Notes: generated by a model from the sequence alone, not told the origin. 64,000 bases of DNA from Marinobacterium stanieri (GCF_900155945.1 NZ_FTMN01000003.1:124001-188000), one strand, 5' to 3'. Counted from the first letter of the stretch, positions 34,010-43,005 are shown. Program-made: numbers and translations.

Positions 34010-36316
34010 TTGGCCGTTGTCTTTCTTGGTATCTCGCTGTCCGAGCGAAACCAGGAAAAGCAGGCCTTCAAGCAGCAGTTGCAAAACAATGCTGACATCA
34101 TTCGACGCAGCTTCAGCGTGGCTTTCAAGGAGCAGGAAAGCCAGATGCTGTTGCTGGCCTCATTTGTAGCTGCGGACCCGGAAATCCAGGAGCTGTTCAA
34201 ATACGGTACGCAGATGGTGCGCGTGGAAGGCGGTGCCAAGGGCGCTGGTGAATCCAGTCGCTTGCGTCAGGCGTTACTGGAAGAGGTCGAGGCCTCCTGG
34301 AAGCAGATGCAGCGTGATTACAACCTGCGTCAGCTGCACTTTCATTTGCCGCCCGCCACCTCGTTCTTGCGTGTACATCAGCCCGGCAAATACGGCGATG
34401 ACCTCAGTGATATACGCCAGATCATCGTAGACAGTAACCGTCTGCAAGAGCCGCTGTCCGGTTTTGAGATCGGTCGTATCTATTCCGGCATTCGCGGCAT
34501 TGTGCCGGTCTGGTATACCCGCCAGGATGGCAGTAAAGAACATATAGGCTCCCTGGAAGCGGGTACTTCTGTCGATTCCTTATTGAGTAACCTGGCTGAA
34601 TTTGTCGATGGGGATCTGGCTGTGCTTTTGAACCGCACCAATATTGATGGTGCCGTTTGGAGCGAGTATCGCACCAGGGCTATGGAGGCCTGTGACTGTT
34701 ATATCGAAGGTCAGACCGATACAAAGCTGGAAAGCTGGCTTAAATCCGGTGCTATCCAGTATCCGGCTGTCACTGATATGAAGACCTCCGTTACGACACT
34801 TACCCAGGAGCAAGCGACCTATGCGCTGGTCAGCTTTCCTCTCTACGACTACCAGGGTGTCAGCAAGGGGCCGGTAGGGCGGGTGGTTACCTGGCAGGAC
34901 ATCACGCCCGCCTGGCAAAAGCACCAGCAGGGTATAGGTCAGCTTGAATTGATGCTGGTGGGCAGTTATGTGCTGGTGCAATTGCTGCTGTTGTTTCTAT
35001 TGCTGCGGTTAAGAACCCTTATGCAGGGCCGAATTGATCAGGCGACTTCAGCTGCCAAGAGCGCGAATGCGCAGCTGATGTCGGTGCTCAAGGATTCGCC
35101 GGTTGTAACCTATAGCCTGGAAATGCCCGCTAATACCCTGAGTTATATTTCCCCGAATTGCCTGGAGCTCACCGGCTACTGTGATCGCGATATTCTGGAT
35201 ACACCCGACTGGTGGCTGGAGCATACGCACCCTCTGGACCAGCACTGGCTGGTAGCAGATGCGTCTCCAGAGCCGGATTCAACCCGTCGACTGAGATACC
35301 GTTTAAGGCACAAGTCAGGAAGCTGGCTGTGGCTGGAAGATCGGAGCCGTCTGGTCGCCCTGGATGATGGCAGTCAGGTGCTGCACGGTGCATTGGTTGA
35401 TATCAGTGCTCAGCAGCATGCCGAGTCAGCACTGGCGAGCAGTGAGCGTACCCTTCGGCGAGCGCAGACGATTGGGCATGTTGGCAGCTGGGAGTATCAG
35501 TTTGCCGATCGCATCATGACTCTGTCAGATGAGGCTTGTCATATCCTGGGGCTTGGTCAATCCAGTGATGCCGATTATGCGACCTTTATAAGTCGTGTTC
35601 ATCCGGAGGATCGCGCGCAGGTCGAAAATGCCTGGCATGAAGCGGTGCAGGGCGGTGATTATGATCTTGAACATCGTATTGTAGTGAATGGTGAAGAACG
35701 TTGGGTGCGCTCCATTGCCGATTTTCAACATGATGACAGTGGTATTCTGCTGGCTACAGGCATGGTGCAGGACATAACGCGGCAAAAAAACCGTGAACAG
35801 GAACTGCATAAGCTGGCAACGCGAGACATGTTGACAGGGTTGGCCAATCGACGTCACTTCATGCAACGTATGGCGCAGGAGCAGGCTCGTACACAGCGAT
35901 TTGGCAGTCCTTGTGGCCTGCTGATGATCGATCTTGATCACTTCAAGCAGGTGAATGATCGTTTTGGCCATGCCGCCGGTGATGAGGCACTGAAGCTATT
36001 TGCCCGAGTTTCCAGTGCCCAGCTGCGCAATATTGATATTCTTGGCCGTATTGGTGGCGAAGAGTTTGCATTATTGCTGCCAGGCACTGATATGGACGGA
36101 GCATTCATTCTGGCCGAGCGTTTGCGGCAGGCAGTAGAAGGTGCTCGTATTGAGCAATACCCGGATCTCAAGCTAACCGCCAGCGTAGGTGTAAGCGTGC
36201 TTACGCTGGATGACAGCAGCAGTGATGCGCCCTTGCTCCGGGCCGACAGGGCGGTGTATCAGGCCAAGAATACCGGGCGCAATCGTGTCGTTCGTTCCGA
36301 TCAGTCTCAGGACTGA
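34010..36316 (+). CDS. membrane diguanylate cyclase with periplasmic sensor, two PAS domains and GGDEF
   Basis: Makes cyclic di-GMP from two GTP. After an N-terminal membrane segment there is a periplasmic ligand domain (to about residue 315), a second membrane segment (about 318-340), a PAS domain (about 355-460), a PAS/PAC domain (about 470-590, VHPEDRAQVENAW and DITRQKNREQEL) and a GGDEF domain. The active loop is intact (IGGEEFALLLPG, about 680), with an allosteric I-site RNID five residues before it. No EAL domain. The first canonical start is a TTG inside the membrane helix. The frame stays open to 33953 and encodes a better helix start (ISFRTLVILASLL), so the true N-terminus is probably upstream. 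Overlaps the convergent transporter gene by 10 bases. Confidence 0.88.
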   Translation: MAVVFLGISLSERNQEKQAFKQQLQNNADIIRRSFSVAFKEQESQMLLLASFVAADPEIQELFKYGTQMVRVEGGAKGAGESSRLRQALLEEVEASWKQMQRDYNLRQLHFHLPPATSFLRVHQPGKYGDDLSDIRQIIVDSNRLQEPLSGFEIGRIYSGIRGIVPVWYTRQDGSKEHIGSLEAGTSVDSLLSNLAEFVDGDLAVLLNRTNIDGAVWSEYRTRAMEACDCYIEGQTDTKLESWLKSGAIQYPAVTDMKTSVTTLTQEQATYALVSFPLYDYQGVSKGPVGRVVTWQDITPAWQKHQQGIGQLELMLVGSYVLVQLLLLFLLLRLRTLMQGRIDQATSAAKSANAQLMSVLKDSPVVTYSLEMPANTLSYISPNCLELTGYCDRDILDTPDWWLEHTHPLDQHWLVADASPEPDSTRRLRYRLRHKSGSWLWLEDRSRLVALDDGSQVLHGALVDISAQQHAESALASSERTLRRAQTIGHVGSWEYQFADRIMTLSDEACHILGLGQSSDADYATFISRVHPEDRAQVENAWHEAVQGGDYDLEHRIVVNGEERWVRSIADFQHDDSGILLATGMVQDITRQKNREQELHKLATRDMLTGLANRRHFMQRMAQEQARTQRFGSPCGLLMIDLDHFKQVNDRFGHAAGDEALKLFARVSSAQLRNIDILGRIGGEEFALLLPGTDMDGAFILAERLRQAVEGARIEQYPDLKLTASVGVSVLTLDDSSSDAPLLRADRAVYQAKNTGRNRVVRSDQSQD

Positions 36317-36735
36317 TTTGCTAGATACCAGCGTGTACCCAGCGTACCGACCGCAAAGGCAGCAACGACAGTCAAAATGTCCGTGTTGGCGAAACTCAAC
36401 GAAGTTAGCATTGGGCCCGGGCAGTAGCCTGCCAATCCCCAGCCTATTCCGAAAATAACGCCGCCTATAACGATTCGCGCATCGATTTGTGTTTTGTTGG
36501 GTAGACGAAAATATTCGCCCAGCAACGGGTGTTTTCGCTTGAGAATAATAGGAGTTATCAGGGCGTTAACAAGCAAACCGCCTGCCATGACGAATGCCAG
36601 TGATGGATCCCAATTGCCGGTAAAGTCGAGAAAGTTGATTACCTTGGCAGGATCGATCATTTGCGCGACTGAAAGGCCAAGCCCGAATAGCGTACCGGCG
36701 AACAGTGCCGCCAGGAGTCGAAGAGCAGGGGACAT
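36307..36735 (-). CDS. YeeE/YedE family sulfur transporter half (DUF6691-type)
   Basis: Integral membrane protein of 142 residues with four or five hydrophobic helices. The conserved cysteine motif GWGLAGYCPGPML near residues 98-110 is characteristic of the second half of split YeeE/YedE proteins, which carry thiosulfate or other sulfur compounds through membrane-embedded cysteines. It follows its partner gene with a 1-base gap, so a heteromeric transporter is likely. Confidence 0.85.
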   Translation of the reverse strand: MSPALRLLAALFAGTLFGLGLSVAQMIDPAKVINFLDFTGNWDPSLAFVMAGGLLVNALITPIILKRKHPLLGEYFRLPNKTQIDARIVIGGVIFGIGWGLAGYCPGPMLTSLSFANTDILTVVAAFAVGTLGTRWYLANQS

Positions 36736-36736
36736 G

Positions 36737-37180
36737 TTAAGCGGCTCCCATCAGGTGGCGGGTAATGTATACGGTAACAATGGCGCTACCCATGAAACAC
36801 AGGGTTGCAACCAGTGAGCGTGGGCTGCGTCTGGCGAGACCGCAAATACCATGACCGCTGGTGCAACCGGTGCCGATCTGGGTGCCGATACCTACCAGCA
36901 GGCCGCCAACAATCAGCATCGGGGTGCTGACTATGGCTTCAATATGTTCAACCCCGGCACCGAATCCACTTGCCTGGTAGATAAAGCCACCCAGCACGAG
37001 CCCGATAAGGAATACCAGTCGCCAGCCAATATCTTCTTTGGATTCTGGATAAATAATGCCGCCAGCGATGCCAGAGATTCCTGCCACGCGTCCTTTGGCC
37101 AGCAAAAGGAAAGCAGCCGCCAGACCAATGAGAGCACCGCCCAGAAGAGCTGGCCCGGGGGTGAAATTGATAATCGTCAT
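36737..37180 (-). CDS. YeeE/YedE family sulfur transporter half
   Basis: First half of a split YeeE/YedE pair: 147 residues, several membrane helices, and the signature GIGTQIGTGCTSGHGICGLAR with two cysteines near residues 100-120. Family members import thiosulfate (TsuA) or export sulfur species in BigR-controlled sulfide systems. No BigR repressor or sulfur dioxygenase gene is next to it, but AT-rich repeats upstream look operator-like. Confidence 0.87.
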   Translation of the reverse strand: MTIINFTPGPALLGGALIGLAAAFLLLAKGRVAGISGIAGGIIYPESKEDIGWRLVFLIGLVLGGFIYQASGFGAGVEHIEAIVSTPMLIVGGLLVGIGTQIGTGCTSGHGICGLARRSPRSLVATLCFMGSAIVTVYITRHLMGAA

Positions 37181-37206
37181 ATACGATCCTTTAAATTAGT
37201 TATTGC

Positions 37207-37303
37207 TTATATAATAGTGATTTCATTGGATCGATTCAACTAAGCCGCAGATGGAAATGGCTATGTGTAGCGGAAATTTGCTAATGTTAAACATTATATA
37301 ATA
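37207..37303. promoter_or_regulatory. two copies of TTATATAATA between the YeeE pair and the recombinase gene
   Basis: Identical 10-base AT palindromes-like elements at 37207-37216 and 37294-37303 flank the shared promoter region. ArsR-family repressors such as BigR, which control YeeE/YedE operons, bind AT-rich dyads of this kind. They could also be plain -10-like sequences. Confidence 0.35.
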
Positions 37304-37321
37304 TTATTAAGTGTCTGTATT

Positions 37322-38629
37322 ATGGAAGAAATCCCTTTGGCTCTGCCGCTTTTTGATGCAGTTGAGTACCTCGAAGACGGCAATGCTCTGGTGAATGAAT
37401 ATCTGGCCAGGCTCACAGTCAATCGTATCCAGGATGCAGCGTTGGTCTATGAGTATTCCGTGGACTGGCTACTGGAGCAGCGCGCCAGTGAGAACAATTT
37501 CAAAACATACCGCTCGGAACTGACGACCTTTCTCTACTGGTGCTTCGAGGTTGAACAGGAGAGCCCGTTGGATACAACGCGCCGTAGCCTGTTCCGTTAT
37601 GTGGAATTTTGCCGTCAACCGCCCAATGCGCTGATTGCTTACTTTAATACCGCCCAATTCAAAACCCACAAGGAAACCGGTGAGCGATACCCCAATGGAA
37701 ACTGGCGGCCTTTCCTGGGACGCAAAGAGTCGGGCGAGGTACTTCCATATCGACTCAGTGAGCAGGCATTGCGGACAAAACTGGCAATTCTGTCCGCGTA
37801 TTACAGCTACCTCATTGATGAAGAGTTGACAGAGCGAAACCCTGCACGGCAAATCCTAAAAAGTGGCGTGTTCAAGGCTGGCAGCCAGTTTCAGGCCAGT
37901 GGCGAGGATAATGAAAGTATCAAGGCCTTCAGTGAGCTGCAGTGGTCTTATGTTATGGCAACCGCACGCGAGCTTGCTCGAGAGGAGCCTGAATTACACG
38001 AGCGAACCCTGTTCCTGGTCAGTCTTATGTACGGGTGTTATCTGCGCATTTCCGAAGTATCTGCAAGGCCCGGGTTTGCGCCCATCATGGGGCAATTCAG
38101 GCGAGATAGTCAGACAGGCATCTGGAGTTACCACATCCCTCGCAGCAAGGGTGGCAAGCAGCGTAGCGTGGCGGTTTCCAAAGCACTGCTGCAGGCACTC
38201 AAACGATACCGGCGCTACCTGGGTCTCACAGACCTGCCACCTCCGGGTGATGAAACGCCGTTGTTTGTGAGGCACAGGGCTGCAGGCCGTGGTCGAGATG
38301 CGGGAACCCAGAATGCCAATCTGGGGATTCGTCAGGTACGAGAACTGCTGGATGATCTGTTTTATCAAGCCGCTTCGGCAGCAGCCGATGACGGCTTTAT
38401 AGAAGATGCAGCCGAAATCCGGCAGATGACAGCGCATAGCCTGCGGCACACGGGGATAACACACGATATCAACCTTAACAGGCGACCGCTCTCGCATGTG
38501 CAAGCAGATGCCGGCCATGACAGTATCGATACGACTTCGCGCTATCTGCATACAGGCCGGATAGAGCGCCATGAGTCAGCAGCAGGTAAACAACTGGATC
38601 GGCTTGAGAATATTACGAAACCGGACTAG
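37322..38629 (+). CDS. tyrosine-family site-specific recombinase
   Basis: Phage-integrase-fold recombinase of 435 residues. An N-terminal SAM-like core-binding region spans about residues 25-190. The catalytic set is complete: Arg242 in YLRISE, Lys about 275 in SKGGKQR, His372-x-x-Arg375 in HSLRH, His about 399 in GHDS and nucleophile Tyr408 in SRYLH. Longer than XerC/D (about 300) because of an extended N-terminal half. It is not attached to recognisable phage or integron parts, and the nearby inovirus uses dif instead. Target site and role are unknown. Confidence 0.88.
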   Translation: MEEIPLALPLFDAVEYLEDGNALVNEYLARLTVNRIQDAALVYEYSVDWLLEQRASENNFKTYRSELTTFLYWCFEVEQESPLDTTRRSLFRYVEFCRQPPNALIAYFNTAQFKTHKETGERYPNGNWRPFLGRKESGEVLPYRLSEQALRTKLAILSAYYSYLIDEELTERNPARQILKSGVFKAGSQFQASGEDNESIKAFSELQWSYVMATARELAREEPELHERTLFLVSLMYGCYLRISEVSARPGFAPIMGQFRRDSQTGIWSYHIPRSKGGKQRSVAVSKALLQALKRYRRYLGLTDLPPPGDETPLFVRHRAAGRGRDAGTQNANLGIRQVRELLDDLFYQAASAAADDGFIEDAAEIRQMTAHSLRHTGITHDINLNRRPLSHVQADAGHDSIDTTSRYLHTGRIERHESAAGKQLDRLENITKPD

Positions 38630-38684
38630 CTACAGAGTTTGGCATGAGGAGCTACCCTGAAAAGGGATAAAAGGAGGGCTCTTC

Positions 38685-39710
38685 ATGGTTGCCAGACTAT
38701 TTGGAATACTCATCAGCTGTTGTGTTTGGGCATTGCCTGTTGCTGGCGCAAGCACCACTGATGCGGATGGTTCTGAGGCTACGCATCATATTTATGCTGT
38801 TTACTGGCGTGGCTGTGAAGAATCATGCCAAGGCTTTAAGGATTATCTGGCAGAACATTTGCCCAGTGTCAGGCTGACCATCAAAAATGCCCAGCGCCAG
38901 CCGCAACGGTTACCGCAACTGCTGGCAGAGGCCAAAAAGCTGAAACCCGATCTGATTTTGTCCTGGGGAACGAGCGTAACGCTGGCATTTGCGGGACGTA
39001 TGGGGGAGCGCGATAACAAAAATTACAATCGAGAGATTCCACAAATATTCACCATAGTTGCCGATCCTGTCGGAGCCGGTATTGTCGAAAGCCTGGAATA
39101 CTCGGGCCGTAAAAACCTGACAGGTACACTTAATCAAGTGCCTGAGAAGGTCAACATCAATGCCATGCGCGCATATTTGCCGACTCTGAAGCGATTGGGG
39201 CTGATTTACAATCAGGATGAACCAAACTCTGTACTTAAAAAGGAAGAGTTGGCCATCTTGGCGCCCGGAATGGGTTTGGAATTAGTAGCGCTGCCATTGG
39301 CTCAGGATGTCGAGGGTAAGCCAATCGCCAGTGATATTGCTCCGAAAGTGGCCATGCTGAAATCGCAAGGTGTGGAGTTCCTGTATCTAGGCTCCAGCTC
39401 CTTTTTGGATACGCACCGGGATACTCTGGCGGACGCAGCAATTGCGAATCAGATGCCGTTGTTTAGCCCTTATGAACGGCTGGTAAGAGAGTCTGGTGCT
39501 CTATTGTCTGTTGCTGCCAGGTATTATGAAGTTGGTCGGCTGGCAGGCGAGCTTGCAGAGGAAATAATAATAGAAAAGCGCACGCCGGGTGATATTCCCA
39601 TCGCGAGAGTGCAAAATTTTGCCTACGTAGTGAATATGGGCACGGCGAAAAAGCTTCAACTTTACCCATCCGTCGAGATGCTTCAGTTTGTTGAAACGGT
39701 TAATCATTGA
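38685..39710 (+). CDS. ABC transporter substrate-binding protein (TrpX-like, ABC_sub_bind family)
   Basis: Periplasmic binding protein of 341 residues. The N-terminus MVARLFGILISCCVWALPVAGAS is a signal peptide. The body shows the family's LLAEAKKLKPDLILSWGTSVTLAFAG, a TIVADPVGAGIV segment, LTGTLNQVP and SGALLSVAARYYEVGRLAGELAEEI, the pattern of PF04392 proteins such as TrpX. No cognate permease or ATPase is adjacent. The neighbour on the opposite strand is a sensor-MFS fusion whose stop overlaps this gene by 11 bases. A strong AGGAGGG precedes the ATG. Confidence 0.88.
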   Translation: MVARLFGILISCCVWALPVAGASTTDADGSEATHHIYAVYWRGCEESCQGFKDYLAEHLPSVRLTIKNAQRQPQRLPQLLAEAKKLKPDLILSWGTSVTLAFAGRMGERDNKNYNREIPQIFTIVADPVGAGIVESLEYSGRKNLTGTLNQVPEKVNINAMRAYLPTLKRLGLIYNQDEPNSVLKKEELAILAPGMGLELVALPLAQDVEGKPIASDIAPKVAMLKSQGVEFLYLGSSSFLDTHRDTLADAAIANQMPLFSPYERLVRESGALLSVAARYYEVGRLAGELAEEIIIEKRTPGDIPIARVQNFAYVVNMGTAKKLQLYPSVEMLQFVETVNH

Positions 39711-42423
39711 GTGGTTGAGACATGCACTGTCTCTGCCAGATCGCGCATACAGTCCCCGCCAGTGCGAGCCAAACACTCAGCACGGCAATACCGGTGTTAT
39801 AACCATAGTGCTGAACCATAAAAGCAATGACGAGAAGTGCTAAGGCACTGCCAATACGTTCAATGGCCCTCAGGCTGCTCAGGATGGTATCACTGCCAAA
39901 GGCTTTTAGTTGAGAGTCAGACAGCTGCAGTGCCGTGGCGATAGTCGGGTCCCTCAATAGTGCCTGCCCCAGGCCAGCTACGATAACAGCCAATAGAAGG
40001 GTCCAGTAAGTCGTTGAGACGGACGCCATACCCAGAGCAAATGCTGAAATCAAAAGGCCTAGCGTTGCTTTTGTCCAATTGCTTATTTCGGGTAAGAGGC
40101 GAGGAGCAAGGGCGCTGGCAATCATGATAATCAGATAGTAGAGCATCATTACCCGGGCAATATCAGCTGCAGATGCACCAATAGAATGAAGCTGCAATGC
40201 CAACAGAAATGCTATGAAGCATTGTGTGAGTGCATTTGATGGTATCGCTGCACCCAAGACAAGAAGTCGATATTGCCTGTTGGATAAAGGACGCCAAATT
40301 TTGAGGCTGAACGGGTGCATAGATGCGCGGTGATGCTGGCGCGGAAGCATCAAAAAAACAAGCGCCCATGCCAGGAGTACCATAGCCGCGCCAATGGCAA
40401 ATACATTGGATGCACCTATTCGATCAGCCAGGATGCCACCTACAGCAACACCTGTAAAAACTCCGCTGAACAGCGTGCTGGTAAACAGGGCAAGTGCCCG
40501 TGAACGCTGAGCAGGCTGGCTAACGTCAAGGGTATAGTCTTGACATGCCAGTGTAGAAAGCGCAAAACCGGCCCCGGTTAATGAGCGATAGAGCGTAAGC
40601 TCGACCGTAGTATCGGCGTTCCATAATCCGGCATAAAAAAGGGAGCAAAGCAGGCTGCTCCACAGTAATGTGCGGCGGTGACCCATTCTGGCAATGACTG
40701 GCCTTACCAGGGGAGATATCAGTGTAATAGCAAGAAGGTAACCCACCAGGGGCAGGCTCTGAACCAGAGGGCCTTCAATCCAGTGGAAGCTATTGCTCAA
40801 GTTGGCGGTGTATACGGGCAAAAAAGAAACAGATAGAGCATCTGTGAATGCATACAGGAATAAAGGAAGGCGTACATCATTGAGGTACGCAAACTCGAGT
40901 ACATTCGGTGCGCGAGGTTTAATTAACGAGCTTGAAGTCTCTCCCAAGCGGGCTGTTCTCTCTGACAAAAAAGCGGCTGCTCGATCAATCTCACTATGCC
41001 TGAAGTGATTAAGACGAACTGTAAAGTCACCTTTGGCCTGGCGCTGGCTCAAATACATAAGACGGTTAAACGGACCGGTTAACGTTGCGCTGAATGTCAC
41101 GGCAAAAACGTGGAAAGCCACTAACAAAGCTGCAATTGTGAATACACCGAGGTCCAGCAGGATGTCCCGAAATTGAAGGGTGAAATAATGCGGGTTCGGC
41201 TGAATAATGAGTTCCGCTATTTGTTGACCATCATGTCGAATGGGAAGGCCGGTAAAGCTGATATTTCCGAATGACCAGAATCCTGGCTCTGTTTGTGCGC
41301 CTGCAGAAACATTCAGAATATCACCCCTGATGCCAAGGTAAGAAATCTCTGGAAAAGCTTCTAATAACTCATTGAAATAAATTGAGGCACCAACCAAATC
41401 CCGCAGTGGAACCCCTGAGTCTACTGCGCGCTGTATGTCTGTATTTACAAGCTTGCCGATCAACTGAAGGCGTTCCGCTTGCTCTGGTTCAAACGAGCTT
41501 TGGGTATGATGATGAGCATAGGCACCAAAGCTCATAATGGCCGAAACCAGAATAAGTGCTACCCAGGGGGTCAGGTATCTGCTCATCGAATACGCAAGGG
41601 AATTATTGGGCGACGGCATGATTAATGTTGAGCGGGTACTGGTACCGTCCTCAGGTGTTTGTTGCTCATATTGCAGTCGGCGGAAACAGGATTCAGCCTC
41701 AGCAAGGTTGTTATGAAGCTCATATACCGCATCGGTAAAAAAGCCATAAGAAGCAATGGTAGGCGGAGCAGGGCGGGGGAGCTTTGACTGGGTGGATGCG
41801 TAAGAGCGTAAAAGCTTGATTATTTCTCTGTATCCACGACGCGCATCTCTCAATGTATAAAAAAGAACCAGCCAGGTTGCTGATGAAAAAATAACCATCA
41901 TGACCAGGGCGCCAGAAATTAATTTGGTTACAAGGCTGTGACTGACATCATCAAAGTGTTCTTTGGCATACGCGACGATAACGATTCCTGCGACACTGCC
42001 ATCAATGGCTTTTAGCTTAAGCCCGCTGGTTAACAACTTATCCGTTTCAGAATGCAGAGTTTGTTCATTACTGGCGCTGAGCTGCATTAGCCATTGGTCG
42101 TCAGGCAGCAAATTGGCATGCTGATCTGTCATAAAAACGATGTCGCCAGATGTGTCTGTAACCGATATTTGAAGTGGGCTCGAATATTGACCACGGATAC
42201 GATTAAGCATGTCATTGGCATTGCGGATGCTGGCAAGTGGAAGACCGATATCGAGTGCTTGCTGAAAGCTGTTTGCCGTGTTCTGTGCGATAACCGAAAT
42301 GCGCTTTTTGGTGAGCGATGCCAGGACAGCATCATGCTGAAGGCTGACCAAAACACCCAGGGTGCCAAGCATGAGAGCAAGGATGACAGTGACAGTAATC
42401 CAGCAGCGCCAAATGATCGACAT
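39700..42423 (-). CDS. double sensor-HAMP-MFS fusion transporter
   Basis: A 907-residue protein in which a major-facilitator transporter (about 512-900, with GHRRTLL loop near 580 and GGILADRIG) is preceded by receptor-like modules. Order: membrane helix 7-28, extracytoplasmic domain 29-167, helix 168-190, cytoplasmic linker to 283, helix 284-305, second extracytoplasmic domain 306-421, helix 422-447, HAMP (about 448-498), MFS. The two outer domains look duplicated: FQQALDIGLPLASI and IQRAVDSGVPLRDL share position and pattern. No kinase, GGDEF or methyl-accepting part is present, so the sensor output would act on transport itself. Substrate unknown. It faces the TrpX-like binding protein. Confidence 0.85.
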   Translation of the reverse strand: MSIIWRCWITVTVILALMLGTLGVLVSLQHDAVLASLTKKRISVIAQNTANSFQQALDIGLPLASIRNANDMLNRIRGQYSSPLQISVTDTSGDIVFMTDQHANLLPDDQWLMQLSASNEQTLHSETDKLLTSGLKLKAIDGSVAGIVIVAYAKEHFDDVSHSLVTKLISGALVMMVIFSSATWLVLFYTLRDARRGYREIIKLLRSYASTQSKLPRPAPPTIASYGFFTDAVYELHNNLAEAESCFRRLQYEQQTPEDGTSTRSTLIMPSPNNSLAYSMSRYLTPWVALILVSAIMSFGAYAHHHTQSSFEPEQAERLQLIGKLVNTDIQRAVDSGVPLRDLVGASIYFNELLEAFPEISYLGIRGDILNVSAGAQTEPGFWSFGNISFTGLPIRHDGQQIAELIIQPNPHYFTLQFRDILLDLGVFTIAALLVAFHVFAVTFSATLTGPFNRLMYLSQRQAKGDFTVRLNHFRHSEIDRAAAFLSERTARLGETSSSLIKPRAPNVLEFAYLNDVRLPLFLYAFTDALSVSFLPVYTANLSNSFHWIEGPLVQSLPLVGYLLAITLISPLVRPVIARMGHRRTLLWSSLLCSLFYAGLWNADTTVELTLYRSLTGAGFALSTLACQDYTLDVSQPAQRSRALALFTSTLFSGVFTGVAVGGILADRIGASNVFAIGAAMVLLAWALVFLMLPRQHHRASMHPFSLKIWRPLSNRQYRLLVLGAAIPSNALTQCFIAFLLALQLHSIGASAADIARVMMLYYLIIMIASALAPRLLPEISNWTKATLGLLISAFALGMASVSTTYWTLLLAVIVAGLGQALLRDPTIATALQLSDSQLKAFGSDTILSSLRAIERIGSALALLVIAFMVQHYGYNTGIAVLSVWLALAGTVCAIWQRQCMSQPLND

Positions 42424-42691
42424 GGTTCACACGTGTTGGTTTGAAAGTCTTAGTATAGGCCGGCTAAAAAGCTGCGCGCACCTGAGCAGTTGTCGCTCCA
42501 ATGAATGGTAGATTCGCGAGGCCGAAGTTATTTGGTTTGGCTAATGATTGGGAACCGTAAAAAGAGGTGCATTGAAGTCAGGCAGACTGTGCTTACACAA
42601 ATGCCGATAAATCAGGTTATCGGTACTAAGCAAAGATTAGTGGAAGCCCCTGAGTAACCGTCAAATTGAACCCTGATACGCCCTGTATTTA
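42424..42691. other. chromosomal flank left of the prophage
   Basis: About 270 bases without a gene between the MFS fusion and the left dif-type site. It holds a hairpin GCCGATAA / TTATCGGT (42603-42624) that is nearly the inverted copy of one inside the prophage (48541-48562). Nothing else is recognised. Confidence 0.4.
42603..42624. repeat. 22-nt hairpin, left copy
   Basis: GCCGATAA, ATCAGG, TTATCGGT. Its reverse complement matches the hairpin at 48541-48562 at 20 of 22 positions. Confidence 0.6.
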
Positions 42692-42719
42692 ACTTCGCAT
42701 AATGTATATTAAGCCCGTT
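42692..42719 (+). repeat. left dif-type attachment site (hybrid attL)
   Basis: XerC arm ACTTCGCATAA, centre TGTATA, then a degenerate right arm TTAAGCCCGTT. The first 17 bases are identical to the right site; the XerD arm keeps only TTA and scattered matches. This is what an XerC-catalysed exchange between chromosomal dif and a phage site would leave on the left. The phage repressor gene's stop codon falls at its right edge. Confidence 0.85.
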
Positions 42720-43005
42720 AAGAAACCGTTCTAAGTTCTTGAATTTCCTCTTCTATTTTTGAAATCTCGTGTCTAGTTTCGAGATCGTCTATTGTTTCCT
42801 GGTATCTTCTCAATAACGCTATTCCGGGATCAATTCCGGCCAGCTTAGCGGCTTTAAGTGTTTGTTCTGGCGATAGATTCCGCCTTCCTGCCCTGATATT
42901 AGAGACCATTTGTCTCGTAATTCCTAAAAGCTGCGCTGCTTTGTAGTCAGAGGGCAGTTCCTGCGCCTCTTTCATCGCGTCAATGAGGCGTTCACTGTAA
43001 TTCAT
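42718..43005 (-). CDS. phage repressor-like helix-turn-helix protein (XRE/DUF3693-type)
   Basis: A 95-residue protein with an N-terminal HTH (DYKAAQLLGITRQMVSNIRAGRRNLSPEQ, read in two halves, about residues 19-47) and a C-terminal charged coiled segment (ETRHEISKIEEEIQELRTVS). It is divergent from the early genes and located at the left end like RstR/CI-type repressors of inoviruses. Probable lysogeny repressor acting on the 43006-43141 region. Confidence 0.8.
   Translation of the reverse strand: MNYSERLIDAMKEAQELPSDYKAAQLLGITRQMVSNIRAGRRNLSPEQTLKAAKLAGIDPGIALLRRYQETIDDLETRHEISKIEEEIQELRTVS

Noticed and set aside
33942-34169. 75-codon plus-strand frame starting with the ATG at 33942
   Set aside because: Overlaps the diguanylate cyclase in another frame with no ribosome site; it could only matter as the displaced N-terminus of that gene if there is a frameshift.
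37322-38629. Tyrosine recombinase as the integrase of the inovirus
   Set aside because: It lies outside the dif-bounded element, with two unrelated genes in between, and the prophage ends are Xer-type sites.
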